Shown here piece by piece: positions 17,472 through 27,343 of a stretch of 64,000 bases of DNA. Numbering within the stretch: the first letter of the stretch is position 1; every line of letters starts with the position of its first letter. A program made the translations under genes and the position numbers. The notes beneath the pieces were generated by a model that was given only the letters and a program-made list of their open reading frames with translations, ran no database searches and had not been told where the DNA came from. The stretch covers positions 62,001-126,000 of the forward strand of contig CANJRD010000005.1 of NCBI GenBank assembly GCA_947476695.1, written 5' to 3'. Source of the DNA: Rhodospirillaceae bacterium. GTDB lineage: Bacteria; Pseudomonadota; Alphaproteobacteria; Rhodospirillales; Rhodospirillaceae.

Positions 17472-20047
17472 ATGATGACCTCCCCACAAGATGCATCGCG
17501 GCAGGGATTGAGTGCGTCCGAAGCGGCCGAACGCCTGGTCCGCGAGGGCGCCAACGAACTGCCGTCGGCAAACAGAAGAAACTTCCTGCGGATCGTATCC
17601 GACGTTCTCCGAGAGCCCATGCTGCTCCTGCTTCTCGCGGGCGGCACGATTTATCTGATGCTGGGGAGCCTTGAGGAAGCCCTTCTCCTCATCGCTTTCG
17701 CCTCCCTCTCCGTGGTGATTACGGTTGTGCAAGAGTCGCGAACCGAACGCGTTCTGGAAACGCTGCGCGACCTCACGAGCCCGCGTGCGCTCGTCATCCG
17801 GGACGGCAAACAAATCCGGGTTGCGGGAAGAGAAGTTGTTCGCGGCGACCTGTTGCTGTTGGCTGAGGGCGACCGCGTCCCCGCCGATGCATGTCTGGTG
17901 GAGATGTCTGATCTCCTCACCGACGAGTCATTGCTGACGGGAGAGTCGGTCCCCGTGCGCAAGCGCGTCGAGGACGTGCCGGCGGAGAACAGTCCGCGCC
18001 ACGGCGGTGACGATTTGCCATACGTGTTCTCTGGCTCACTCGTCGTTCGCGGCCACGCCTTGGCGCGGGTGACCGCCACGGGCGTGCGCAGCGAAATCGG
18101 CCGCATTGGCCTTGCGCTTCGCAACGTGGAGCTTGAGCCGCCGCGCTTGCAAAAGCAGCTGCTCCGGGTTGTGCGCGTATTCGGAATGCTGGGAGGTGCG
18201 GTCGCCCTGCTGGTGGTCGTCCTCTACGGCCTTTTCAGGGGAACCTGGATTGAGGGCATCCTCGCTGGAATTGCGGTCGGCATGTCGATGCTGCCGGAGG
18301 AATTCCCGGTTGTGCTCACGGTGTTCATGGCGATGGGCGCTTGGCGCATTTCGAAGGCGCGCGTCCTCACGCGCCGGGCGGCAGCCATCGAGAGGCTGGG
18401 ATCCGCGACCGTTTTGTGTACGGACAAGACCGGCACGCTCACACAAAACAAGATGTCGATTGCCGAAATGCGTTTGCCGACCGGCGAGGCCTATGGCGTC
18501 GCCCAGTCACTTGGCGCAGCGCTTCCGCCATCGTTTGCGGAACTCGTCGAGATCGGCACGTTGGGTAGCGCCGTCGACCCGCACGATCCGATGGAAATCG
18601 CGTTCCACGCCCTGTCCGCTCAGCATCACGCTGCGTCTGGGGCCACGCAAGACCCTGGCGCTCTCGTTCACAGTTACGGCTTGAGACACGACTTGCTGGC
18701 CATGTCCAACGCATGGCGACGTGAAGGAAATAGCACGGCCTGTATCGCCACCAAGGGCGCACCTGAGGCTATTGCAAACCTGTGTCGCCTTGATCCCGCC
18801 GCGCGCGATCAGCAACGGCGCGACGTGAATGAAATGGCGGACCGGGGAATACGGGTTCTGGGGATCGCCAGGGGTGTCTTCGATGGCGACGCCTGGCCCG
18901 CCACTCAGGCAGGCTTCACGTTTCAATACCTCGGCTTGGTTGGATTGGCCGATCCGCTCCGTCCCGGTGTGGCGGATGCGGTCAAGCAGTGCCAATCGGC
19001 GGGCATTAGAGTGATCATGACTACCGGCGACTATCCGGCAACGGCGCGCGCGATCGCGTCGGCCGCGAACATCCAGGCGAGCAGTGTCCTGTCGGGCGAT
19101 GATCTTGAGAAGTTGAGCGACGAAGCTCTCGCGCGACAGATTGCGGACGTAAGTGTGTTTGCCCGCATCATGCCGAACCAGAAGCTTCGAATTGTCGAAG
19201 CCCTGAAAGCCAATGGTCAGGTCGTCGCCATGACGGGTGATGGCGTCAACGACGCGCCATCGCTGAAGGCCGCGCACATCGGTATCGCCATGGGGGGACG
19301 CGGGACCGACGTCGCCCGGGAAGCATCGTCCATCGTCCTGCTGGATGACGACTTTAGCTCGATGGTGCGGGCCATCGCACTCGGCCGCCGCATTTACGAC
19401 AACCTGCGCAAGGCGATGAGCTTCATATTTGCGGTTCACGTTCCTATTGCCGGCATGGCCATCATACCCTTGCTCGCGGGCTTCCCCCTTCTCCTGGGTC
19501 CTGTCCACATCGCCTTTCTGGAAATGATTATCGATCCCGTGTGCTCGCTCGTGTTCGAAGCGGAGCCACAGGAGGAAAACACGATGAAGCCCCCCCCCCG
19601 CGAGATCCGGAGGAGCCGCTCTTTTCACGGAAGATGATCATCTGGGGTGTGATGCAGGGCCTGCTGGTGCTGATCCTCATCGGCTCGATCTTCACCGTCG
19701 CGTTGAAGTCCGGGCTACCGGAAACGGAGGTGCGCGCGCTTTCATTCTTCTCGCTGGTCGCGAGCTTCATCGGTTTAATATTCGCGAACCGGTCCTTTGA
19801 TGCGTCTGTGCTAAAGGCGCTGACGCGAAAGAACGTCGCACTTGTGTTCGTCATTTCAGCCGTTGGCCTTGTTCTCGGGCTCACCGTCACGGTGCCCTTC
19901 ATGGCCGAGCTTTTCCGGTTTGGGCCGCTTCACTTTGACGACCTTCTTGTCGTGCTGGCGTCTGGCCTGTTTGTACTTTTCGCCCTGGATGCCGCCAAAC
20001 TGATCTTGTTTCGGACGAACGGGCCAAAGCCGATCCAGACAGATTGA
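17472..20047 (+). pseudogene. Cation-transporting P-type ATPase, split by a poly-C frameshift
   Basis: The first frame (17472-19637) encodes the cation N-domain (GLSASEAAERLVREGANELP), the actuator TGES, M4 with PEEFPVVLT, the phosphorylation site DKTGTLT, and the hinge MTGDGVNDAPSL, then M5-M6. At a run of ten C (19590-19599) the frame is lost, and the protein ends after 17 unrelated codons. The frame holding DPEEPLFSRKMIIWGVMQGLL and M7-M10 continues to 20047. Eight or eleven C would restore one chain of about 855 residues. This may be a mutation, a sequencing error, phase variation or slippage. The class resembles PMCA/SERCA-like bacterial pumps; the ion is uncertain. Confidence 0.85.
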
Positions 20048-20137
20048 CCCCAATCAATCCTTCTCCGTGCAGCTTCTCGGTATAGGTCGCATGCAACTCC
20101 CAAATCTTAACGCTGCCAACAACAGGCGAAACCCAAA

Positions 20138-20716
20138 ATGGCACTGCCGCTTTTTGCGAAGATCAGGGCGTATCACGCCAGCCTCCTCGCGCTGACAGCG
20201 CTTACCTACTTCACCGGCGAGCTCGGCGAGGTGCACGAATTTCTGGGCTACGGGGTGGCGGGGATAATCGTACTTCGCCTTCTCTGGGGTTTGATTGGAC
20301 CGCGACAGGTCGGCATCGCCCGCTTTTTCCCGCACCTGGACGAGCTTCGGCATTCGCGGATCAGCGATCCCGCCGTCAGCCGACTCATCATATCGATCGT
20401 GGCAGTCTTTCTCATTGCGACGACGGCAACCGGGATACTGCTCGAAGAACCGACCGCCAAAATGACGTCTTCAGCTCAACTCGCCACAGCCTCCGCGGCA
20501 GCGACAGCGGAGCGAAGTGGACTGCTTGTGACCGCGGCCAAAGCGGATGACGAGCACGGCGGCAACAAGTCCAAAGAAGGCTGGCTTGAAGAAGTGCATG
20601 AACTGGCGGCAAATCTGCTCGTGTTGGCTGTTGCCGCCCACGTCCTCTATCTCTTCATCTTTAAGCGCGACTTGGCTCTGTACATGCTGTTCGTGCGAGA
20701 GCCCAAGCGTCCGTAA
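20138..20716 (+). CDS. Cytochrome b561-family (b-type haem) membrane protein
   Basis: 192 residues, with about four membrane helices. Candidate haem-ligand histidines lie in the first helix (AYHASLLALTALTYF), at VHEFLGYGVAGIIVLRLLWGLIGPR, and in the last helix pair, EEVHELAANLLVLAVAAHVLYLFIFKRD. This is the cytochrome b/b6 domain of Ni-Fe hydrogenase b subunits and cytochrome b561. A polar segment rich in Ala, Lys and acids separates helices 3 and 4. It would pass electrons between quinone and a partner, but no partner gene is adjacent. It follows the broken ATPase on the same strand. Confidence 0.82.
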   Translation: MALPLFAKIRAYHASLLALTALTYFTGELGEVHEFLGYGVAGIIVLRLLWGLIGPRQVGIARFFPHLDELRHSRISDPAVSRLIISIVAVFLIATTATGILLEEPTAKMTSSAQLATASAAATAERSGLLVTAAKADDEHGGNKSKEGWLEEVHELAANLLVLAVAAHVLYLFIFKRDLALYMLFVREPKRP

Positions 20717-20754
20717 CCGCGCTTCCCGCGTCGACGAAAAACCCCCGACTGTCA

Positions 20755-20850
20755 CCCCGGACAAGCGACGCCTAGCGTCGCGCGATCCGGGGTCCAGGGC
20801 CATAACCACCGGCGCGCATTACCCTGAGTCCTCGGGTCAAGCCCGAGGAC
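20755..20850. repeat. Intergenic palindromic repeat, copy 2, within a 306-bp gap
   Basis: A long imperfect palindrome (CCCCGGA...TCCGGGG with inner GCGACGC/GCGTCGC, 20755-20792) is followed by GGTCCAGGGCCATAACCACC. The stem TCCTCGGG-TCAAG-CCCGAGGA follows at 20829-20849. It is related to 17217-17270. The rest of the gap 20717-21022 shows no gene or clear promoter. Confidence 0.7.
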
Positions 20851-21022
20851 GACGTAGAGGTTTGTGGCCCGTCCCCACCCCGCAAACTTTAAATATCAAC
20901 CCTTCGCAATCGGCCCTAACATCGCCGGGCGCAGCCGCATCGCGGCAAACGTGGCAACGTACGATCCGCCTGTTCTTTTCCTGCTTAAACAGGCGACTCG
21001 ATAATCAGGACGTCCGCTGACA

Positions 21023-21643
21023 ATGCTTCTCTACAACGGCCCTAAGCGCGCCAAGCTGACCGTTGCACTGGCGCACGGGGCCGGCGCGCCGATGGATACG
21101 CCGTTCATGACCTTCTTCGCCGAGGGCATTGCCGAGGCCGGCTATCGCGTGGCGCGGTTCGAGTTCCCTTACATGGCGGCGCGGCGCAGCGAAGGGCGCA
21201 AGAAGCCGCCGGATCGCGCGCCGGTCTTGCTGCAAACTTGGCGCGATGTCATCGCGGAGATCGACGGCCCCGTCGTCATCGGCGGCAAGTCGATGGGTGG
21301 GCGCATGGCAAGCCTGATCGCAGCGGACAATCCGCCCGAGGCCGTGCGCGGTCTCGTCTGCCTCGGCTATCCGTTCTACGGCGCGGGCCGCAAGGACAAG
21401 CCGCGCACCGAACATCTTGCGGCTATCAAGGTCCCCACGCTGATCTGCCAAGGCACGCGCGACCCCATGGGCGACCGCGAGGCCGTGACGGCGCTCACCC
21501 TTCGCCGCAACATCCGCGTGACATGGGCCGAGGACGGCGACCATGACCTCAAACCACGTAAGGCCAGCGGACGCACCGCCGATGACAATTGGCGCCAGGC
21601 CCTTGACGCCATCACGGCGTTGCTCCCACGCTGGGCGCCGTGA
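21023..21643 (+). CDS. Alpha/beta hydrolase (KANL3/Tex30-like)
   Basis: 206 residues with a compact alpha/beta-hydrolase fold. The oxyanion region is [14 protein letters not shown], the nucleophile elbow is [10 protein letters not shown] (Ser in G-K-S-M-G), the acid is in [14 protein letters not shown], and the catalytic His is in [15 protein letters not shown]. This is the small Tex30/KANL3-like family found widely in proteobacteria, with no settled substrate. Its stop overlaps the fumC start (GTGA). Confidence 0.82.
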   Translation: MLLYNGPKRAKLTVALAHGAGAPMDTPFMTFFAEGIAEAGYRVARFEFPYMAARRSEGRKKPPDRAPVLLQTWRDVIAEIDGPVVIGGKSMGGRMASLIAADNPPEAVRGLVCLGYPFYGAGRKDKPRTEHLAAIKVPTLICQGTRDPMGDREAVTALTLRRNIRVTWAEDGDHDLKPRKASGRTADDNWRQALDAITALLPRWAP

Positions 21644-23034
21644 CCAGAACCCGCACCGAGACCGACACCATGGGCGCCGTCGAGGTGCCCGCGGATCACT
21701 ATTGGGGGGCGCAGACGCAGCGCAGCCTGGAGAACTTCCGCATCGGCGGGGAGCGGATGCCGCTCCCGCTGGTGCACGCGCTTGGCTTGCAGAAGAAGTC
21801 TGCCGCCCTGGCCAACAAGGCGCTCGGCGAACTGGACGCGAAGACCGCGGACACCATCGCCGCCGCCGCGCAGGAAGTCGCCGACGGCAAGCTGGACGAC
21901 GAGTTCCCGCTGGTGGTCTGGCAGACCGGCTCCGGCACGCAGACCAACATGAACGCGAACGAAGTGATCGCCGGCCGTGGCAACGAGATGCTCGGCAAGG
22001 GTCGCGGCGGCAAGGCGCCGATCCATCCCAACGATCACGTGAATCGCGGGCAGTCGTCCAACGACAGCTTCCCGACGGTGATGCATATCGCCACTGTGTT
22101 GGAACTGAAAGCGCGCCTGATTCCGGCGCTGGAACGGTTGCACGTCGCGCTCGATCAGAAGGCCGAGGAATTCAAAGACATCGTCAAGATCGGTCGCACG
22201 CACCTGCAGGATGCGACACCGCTGACGCTGGGTCAGGAATTCTCAGGCTACGCCACGCAGGCCGCGTTTGCCGTCGAACGCGTGCGCGCGTGCATGCCGC
22301 GCCTGTCGCTGCTCGCGCAAGGCGGTACGGCTGTCGGCACCGGCCTGAACGCGAAGAAGGGCTTCGCCGAGAAATTCGCCGCCGAACTCAGCACGCTGAC
22401 CAAGCACGACTTCAAGCCCGCGCCGAACTTCTTCGAAGCGCTGGCGGCCCACGACGCCATGGTCGAATGCGCCGGCGCCTTGACCACCATCGCCGTGTCG
22501 CTGATGAAGATCGCCAACGACATTCGCTTGTTGGCCTCCGGCCCGCGCTCGGGCTTGGGCGAACTCGATCTGCCCGCCAACGAGCCGGGTTCGTCGATCA
22601 TGCCCGGCAAGGTGAACCCGACCCAGGCCGAAGCCTTGACGATGGTTTGCGCGCAAGTGATGGGCAACGGCGCCGCCGTGACGATCGCGGGCGCCAGTGG
22701 CCACCTGGAACTCAACGTGTTCAAGCCGGTGATCGTACGCAATGTGCTGGAATCCATCCGCTTGCTGTCGGATGCGATCGATAGCTTCAGCGTGCATTGC
22801 ATCGAAGGGCTTAAGCCGAATCTGAAAACGATTGGCCAGCATGTCGAACGCTCGCTGATGCTCGTGACGGCGCTGGCCCCGCATATCGGCTATGACAAGT
22901 CGGCCGAGATCGCCAAAAGCGCGCACAAGAACGATCTCACCCTGCGCGAGGCGGCGACGAGGCTCGGTTACGTCAGCGGGGAAGACTTCGACCGCTGGGT
23001 CCGCCCCGGCGATATGATCAGCCCAACGGAATGA
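21640..23034 (+). CDS. fumC: Fumarate hydratase, class II
   Basis: The oxygen-stable TCA-cycle fumarase, 464 residues. It shows the N-terminal [24 protein letters not shown], the substrate-binding [13 protein letters not shown] and HPNDHVN...[28 protein letters not shown], and the superfamily signature [16 protein letters not shown]. The GTG start overlaps the preceding stop, so translation is likely coupled. The small RHH gene overlaps its end by 4 bases. Confidence 0.96.
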   Translation: MTRTRTETDTMGAVEVPADHYWGAQTQRSLENFRIGGERMPLPLVHALGLQKKSAALANKALGELDAKTADTIAAAAQEVADGKLDDEFPLVVWQTGSGTQTNMNANEVIAGRGNEMLGKGRGGKAPIHPNDHVNRGQSSNDSFPTVMHIATVLELKARLIPALERLHVALDQKAEEFKDIVKIGRTHLQDATPLTLGQEFSGYATQAAFAVERVRACMPRLSLLAQGGTAVGTGLNAKKGFAEKFAAELSTLTKHDFKPAPNFFEALAAHDAMVECAGALTTIAVSLMKIANDIRLLASGPRSGLGELDLPANEPGSSIMPGKVNPTQAEALTMVCAQVMGNGAAVTIAGASGHLELNVFKPVIVRNVLESIRLLSDAIDSFSVHCIEGLKPNLKTIGQHVERSLMLVTALAPHIGYDKSAEIAKSAHKNDLTLREAATRLGYVSGEDFDRWVRPGDMISPTE

Positions 23035-23258
23035 GCACAGATACCTCCGTCAGGAAGCGATCTGTGATGATCGCCGGCCACCGCACAAGCGTGTCGATGG
23101 AAGCGCCGTTCTGGGATGCGCTGAAGGAAATCGCCGCGCGCGACAATCTGTCGATCAACGATCTGATCGCCCGCATCGACGAAGCGCGCGAGGATGGGCT
23201 GGGGAGCAATCTCTCCAGCGCGATCCGCGTCTACATCCTGAACGCCTTGCGCCGTTAG
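23031..23258 (+). CDS. Ribbon-helix-helix domain protein
   Basis: 75 residues. [42 protein letters not shown] is a ribbon-helix-helix fold: a beta strand (HRTSVSME) and two helices. Related small proteins often follow fumC in alphaproteobacteria. It may act as a DNA-binding regulator, but no target is visible. The ATG overlaps the fumC stop (ATGA). Its TAG overlaps the convergent stop of the EF-hand gene by 4 bases. Confidence 0.82.
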   Translation: MSTDTSVRKRSVMIAGHRTSVSMEAPFWDALKEIAARDNLSINDLIARIDEAREDGLGSNLSSAIRVYILNALRR

Positions 23259-24883
23259 ATCATGCCGCGCCAGGCTTCCTCGTTCTGCTGCTGGGCCAGA
23301 AGCACAGACAGCATGTTGTTCGAGATGTTCTGCGCGATCGGCGGCAACGCCGAAGTCGTTTCGTAGACCATCACCTGCGGCGGCGGCGCCGGGGGATCGC
23401 CGGCCACGACCGACGCGACGCCGGTCGCGCTGACCTTCACCTCCGGCAGGTTCCCCAGGAACTGCTCCATCCCGATGGTGCCAGTGTTGTCGGGGTCCAA
23501 CTGATCCCGCAACGCGTTGGCCTGTTCTTCCGAACCGCCCGCATCCTTCACCGCCTTGGACAGATCGTCGGAACTGATCTTGCCGTCGTTATCGGTGTCC
23601 ATGCCGTAGAACAGGCTGCGCGTCGCGCGTTCTTCCGGCTGTTGCGATTGCACCATGCTGAAGAACAACGCCGAGACGCCCTGCGCCACGGTGACGTCGG
23701 TCGCATAGCCGACTTCGCCGCTGGTCATGTCATAGGTCGGGACCGGCAGATTGCGATTGAACTGGTCGTTGGTGATCGCCCCGGTGCCGTTCGGATCGAA
23801 TTGGCTGAACAACGCGCGCGCCGACTGGCGCGTACCGCCTCCGCCTTGCACCGCGACCATGAGTTCGTTCAGCTCGACCGAGCCATTGCGATTGAAATCG
23901 AACGGGCTCAGCACCGAGTCAGCGCGCGCGCCGTCGGCGGAGGACCCCTGACGCTCAATCGACTTCGAGACGTCGAGCCCTTGCAACATCGCGACAGCAC
24001 CGCCGGCGCTGTTCGGATTGTAGTACGGCTCCGAATTCATCAGGTCGTAGTACTCGTAGGTCGCCGCCGGCAAGCGGTCGAGGAACTGCTGCTGAGACAC
24101 AGCACCGGTGCCTTGCGGATCGAGCACACCATTGAGAGCGGCGGCGGACCATTGATTGCCACCGACGGAATTGATGGCCGAGGCGATCTCCGTAGTGCTA
24201 ACGAGGCCATCGCTGTCACTGTCGAGCGTGCGGAACAGCGCGCGCTTGTATTGCAGTACCGGATCGTTCGCGACGGCCTGCGCGTGGAATAGCGTATTCA
24301 GCGCGGCGGCGGCGGCGGGAATGACGGGCGGCTGCACCACGACAGGCGGGGTCGGATCGACCGTCGGGTTCGGATCGACCGGAGGCATCGGATCGACCGG
24401 CGGCGCGGGATCGACCGGCGGCATCGGATCGATCGGAGGCATCGGATCGATCGGAGGCATGGTATCGACAGGGGGCGTGGTGGGTGCCGGATCGACAACC
24501 GGGGTGGTCGGCGGCGGCGCCGTGTCAACCGGGCCCGGGTCGGTGGGTGTGGTCGGCGCGGTCGGTTCAGTCGGCTTCGTGGGCTCGGTCGGATCGGTAT
24601 CGCCCATGCCGGTATCGTCGCCAGTCTCGTCGACGGACGGATCCCCTTCGGAAGTCTCTTCCATGTCGCTGGCTTGGGTCTCAAGCAGCTTGCGGGTGAC
24701 TTCGTCCGACATCGAGACGCTCGCGTTGCGCCAAGGCTCGGAGAAGCTCGGCGGCGCGTTCGCGTCGATCGGCCGCGGCTTGTGGGACTGCGGTGCGCTA
24801 CGGCCAGCCGAAGGGTCAATACGACCGATCAGCGACCGATATCGCGTGTAGAGATCCGAACCGATGTTGTGCGCGCCAGCCAT
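23255..24883 (-). CDS. Proline-rich protein with six EF-hand-like loops
   Basis: 542 residues, no obvious signal peptide. Residues 60-95 are acidic. Residues 97-190 are disordered, with Thr/Pro repeats and then (V/I)DPMPP repeats. Three pairs of EF-hand loops follow at 221-232/255-266, 329-340/363-374 and 429-440/463-474. The first loop of each pair is near-canonical (e.g. DSDSDGLVSTTE) and the second is DPxxTGxxxxxQ, with Gln at position 12. Calcium binding is likely for the first loops. The C-terminus is Ala/Gln-rich. It lies 180 bases downstream of the octapeptide-repeat gene on the same strand. Function unknown; a surface or secreted role is a guess. Confidence 0.82.
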   Translation of the reverse strand: MAGAHNIGSDLYTRYRSLIGRIDPSAGRSAPQSHKPRPIDANAPPSFSEPWRNASVSMSDEVTRKLLETQASDMEETSEGDPSVDETGDDTGMGDTDPTEPTKPTEPTAPTTPTDPGPVDTAPPPTTPVVDPAPTTPPVDTMPPIDPMPPIDPMPPVDPAPPVDPMPPVDPNPTVDPTPPVVVQPPVIPAAAAALNTLFHAQAVANDPVLQYKRALFRTLDSDSDGLVSTTEIASAINSVGGNQWSAAALNGVLDPQGTGAVSQQQFLDRLPAATYEYYDLMNSEPYYNPNSAGGAVAMLQGLDVSKSIERQGSSADGARADSVLSPFDFNRNGSVELNELMVAVQGGGGTRQSARALFSQFDPNGTGAITNDQFNRNLPVPTYDMTSGEVGYATDVTVAQGVSALFFSMVQSQQPEERATRSLFYGMDTDNDGKISSDDLSKAVKDAGGSEEQANALRDQLDPDNTGTIGMEQFLGNLPEVKVSATGVASVVAGDPPAPPPQVMVYETTSALPPIAQNISNNMLSVLLAQQQNEEAWRGMI

Positions 24884-25063
24884 GGGCCGTATTCCTCAAA
24901 GCCCCAGAGGTTCTGCCCGGGGCATAGTTGTCCTGCCCGGCTCATGCAGAAGCCGTGCCAAACAGGCGCGTCCAAAATCTGAGGAATTACAAAGGGCCCG
25001 TGCGCCGCATCGAACGACGCGCCGCGTAGGGGTTTGCCCCTATCGGCAAGAATTGCCGGGCTT

Positions 25064-26878
25064 TTAGGAGATCGCGCCGCGCTGTTCGTCTGTCATCGCG
25101 GACAGTTGCGTTGAGTCGAAAGCACGCCTTTGAAGACTGTTCAGCGCATGCAGGTCGGCCACAGACAGCACACCGATCTGGGTGACCGACAGCGCGGCGA
25201 TATTCGACGTCTTCAGCGCGGTAAACTGAGCCGCCTTCATGGCGGCCAGGGCCGTGGTGGAGAATACCGAGAACTGCGTGCTGTTCAGTACGGCGATCTG
25301 GGTCGTGCCCAGTCCCCGCGCCTGCGTCCCGCTCAGCGCGTCGATTTCGGTCGTCGTCAGGCCTATGACTTGAGCCGGTGTCAGCACGGCCATCTGCAGC
25401 GAAGTCAGGCCGGCGAACTGCGTTGTCGTCAACGCCGCGAAATTGGTGGCGGTCAGCGATTTCAGTTGGGCCGACGTCAAACCGCCCAGTTCCTGTGCGC
25501 TCAGCGCCTCAAGCTGTGTGGTGGTCAGCACCGACAACTGCGCGGCTCCGAAGCCCTTGAGCTGGGTGGGATTAAGCAGGTCGATTTCCGTCGTCGTCAG
25601 CTGCGTGAAAGTCGTGCTGTCCAGCCCCCCCAACTGCGTGGAGCGCAGACCGGAAAACTGCGTCGTCGTCAACGCCAGCAGATTGGTCGCGCCGAGTACA
25701 CGGATCTGAGCCTGCGTCAGCGAGCCGACCTGATACGGGGTTAGACCGTTGATCTGCGTGGTCGTCAAAGACGAGATTACGCCCGAGCCCATCTGGCGCA
25801 ACTGCTGCACGGCCAGCTGGCTGATGCTGGTTTGGGTGAGGCCGTCTAATTGTGTCGTCGTCAGCGCGGCGAGTTCAGTCGAACTCAAGCCGCGTAGCTG
25901 CGTCTGATTCAGGGCGCTGAGCACGGTGGTGGTCAGCGTGCGGAACTCGGACGCCGTCAAACCCACCAGCTGGCGCGAATTGAACGACAAGATTTGCGTA
26001 TCCGAGAGCGCGGCAAAGGTCGTTGAGTTCATGCCGGCGATCTGTGTCACGCCGAGGCCGTTCACCTGCGCCGTCGTCATAGCACTGATCAACGTCGTGG
26101 CCAGCGCATTGACTTGATCGGTATGCAGCGCCTGGATCACGGCCTGCGTCAACGCGGTGTATTGCGTGGTCGTCAGGCCGCCCATCGACGTGGTCAACAA
26201 ACCGCGGATCTGGACCGCGTTGAGGGCACTGAGGGCCGTCGTGCCCAAGGCGCTCATCTCGGTCGAGTCAAACGTCCTCACCTGGTTGGCGGTGAAACCG
26301 CGCACCTGTACGGTGCTGAAAATGTTGATGATCGTGCTGTTCAGCAACGCGAAATTCGTAACGGTCAGCACCCCCAGCTGACGCGGCGTCAGATAGGTCA
26401 TCTGCGTCGTCGACAGGCCCAGGAGCGCGGTGCTGTTGAGTGTGGCGATCTGCGTTACCGTCACCTGATTCAACGTCGTGCTCGACAACGTCTGGATCGT
26501 CGTCGTGGTCAGCGAGTTGAAGCTGGTGCCGGCGAGCGACACGACCTTGGTGACAGACAGCGTGCTGATCTGAGTCGTGGATAGCGCCGCGACGGTGGTG
26601 GAATTCAGCCTGCTGAACTGCGTGCTGGTCAGTGCGTTCAGCGCCGTCGTCGTGAGCGTACCGACCTGGCCCGAATTCATATTGTTCAGGAAGGTGGAAT
26701 TCAGCCCCTTCACCTGCAGCGGTGTAAAGTTCTCGATCTGCGTCGTGGTGAGCGCGACGATCTGAGTCGTCGTCAGATAATTCAGTTCGGTGCCGTTGAA
26801 CTCCGCGAACTGCGTCGTCGTCAGCGCAGCAAGATTCGTGGTCGTATAGGCCGCGATTTGACTTGAGCTCAGACTCAT
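25064..26878 (-). CDS. Octapeptide-repeat protein (75 tandem 8-residue repeats)
   Basis: All 604 residues except two at each end form 75 consecutive units of 8 residues with no insertion or gap. The consensus is L-T-T-T-Q-(I/L/F)-x-(A/G). Position 1 is nearly always Leu, Phe or Met, position 6 is hydrophobic, and position 5 is mostly Gln. Cys and Trp are absent and charged residues are scarce. There is no signal peptide. The regular hydrophobic spacing suggests a continuous solenoid, fibre or surface layer. Similar LTTTQ-repeat proteins occur in other alphaproteobacteria without a clear role, as far as I recall. I assign no function. Confidence 0.85.
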   Translation of the reverse strand: MSLSSSQIAAYTTTNLAALTTTQFAEFNGTELNYLTTTQIVALTTTQIENFTPLQVKGLNSTFLNNMNSGQVGTLTTTALNALTSTQFSRLNSTTVAALSTTQISTLSVTKVVSLAGTSFNSLTTTTIQTLSSTTLNQVTVTQIATLNSTALLGLSTTQMTYLTPRQLGVLTVTNFALLNSTIINIFSTVQVRGFTANQVRTFDSTEMSALGTTALSALNAVQIRGLLTTSMGGLTTTQYTALTQAVIQALHTDQVNALATTLISAMTTAQVNGLGVTQIAGMNSTTFAALSDTQILSFNSRQLVGLTASEFRTLTTTVLSALNQTQLRGLSSTELAALTTTQLDGLTQTSISQLAVQQLRQMGSGVISSLTTTQINGLTPYQVGSLTQAQIRVLGATNLLALTTTQFSGLRSTQLGGLDSTTFTQLTTTEIDLLNPTQLKGFGAAQLSVLTTTQLEALSAQELGGLTSAQLKSLTATNFAALTTTQFAGLTSLQMAVLTPAQVIGLTTTEIDALSGTQARGLGTTQIAVLNSTQFSVFSTTALAAMKAAQFTALKTSNIAALSVTQIGVLSVADLHALNSLQRRAFDSTQLSAMTDEQRGAIS

Positions 26879-26954
26879 TTTCGCAGGCGCTCCGCCAACG
26901 CGATGGCGCGGGTCCTTCTGGAAACCGCCTTAACCGCCAGTCGCTACGCGCAAA

Positions 26955-26983
26955 AGTATACCTGAACCTTGCTGTAAACTCAA
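26955..26983 (-). promoter_or_regulatory. Promoter of the octapeptide-repeat gene
   Basis: On the minus strand, TTGAGT (26983-26978) and TATACT (26960-26955) are 17 bases apart in an AT-rich gap. The leader to the ATG at 26878 would be about 70 bases. Confidence 0.6.
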
Positions 26984-27112
26984 TTAATCGTAAATATGTC
27001 AGGCTGCAAGAAAACGAAAATGTGATTACATCACAACAACATAGACTTGGAAATTTCGCGCAACCCCGACCGCCCCGGAACCGTACCTCCTACGAGATCA
27101 CGCGAGGACGGC

Positions 27113-27343
27113 ATGAGCACCTACGTCTGTATCGTTTTCGGACCTGCGACCGATGTACTGCGCATGGAGGCTTTTGAAGCCGCCGGCGACGGCCATGCCT
27201 GCGGGCGGGCCATCGCCCTACAGCGCATGACGGCCGAAAGTTCGGCTTTCGAGCTCTGGCGGGACGGCCGAAAGGTTTCGGCCTTTTACGGCCGGGAGAG
27301 CTGCCCGCGCCCGCCGAACGATCCGCCGACCGGGCCGAACTAG
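27113..27343 (+). CDS. Small hypothetical protein
   Basis: 76 residues starting STYVCIVFGPATDVLRMEAFEAAGDGHACGRA. A central ALQRMTAESSAFELWRDGRKVSAFYG resembles small alphaproteobacterial hypotheticals with a two-layer alpha/beta fold. GAGG lies at good spacing before this ATG; the open frame further upstream is AT-rich leader and not protein-like. Its TAG overlaps the convergent acyl-CoA dehydrogenase stop (CTAG). Function unknown. Confidence 0.65.
   Translation: MSTYVCIVFGPATDVLRMEAFEAAGDGHACGRAIALQRMTAESSAFELWRDGRKVSAFYGRESCPRPPNDPPTGPN

Noticed and set aside
25064-26878. Non-coding satellite or CRISPR-like array with 24-bp period
   Set aside because: The 24-bp period is the octapeptide codon repeat; DNA varies at synonymous positions while the protein register is exact, so it is coding.
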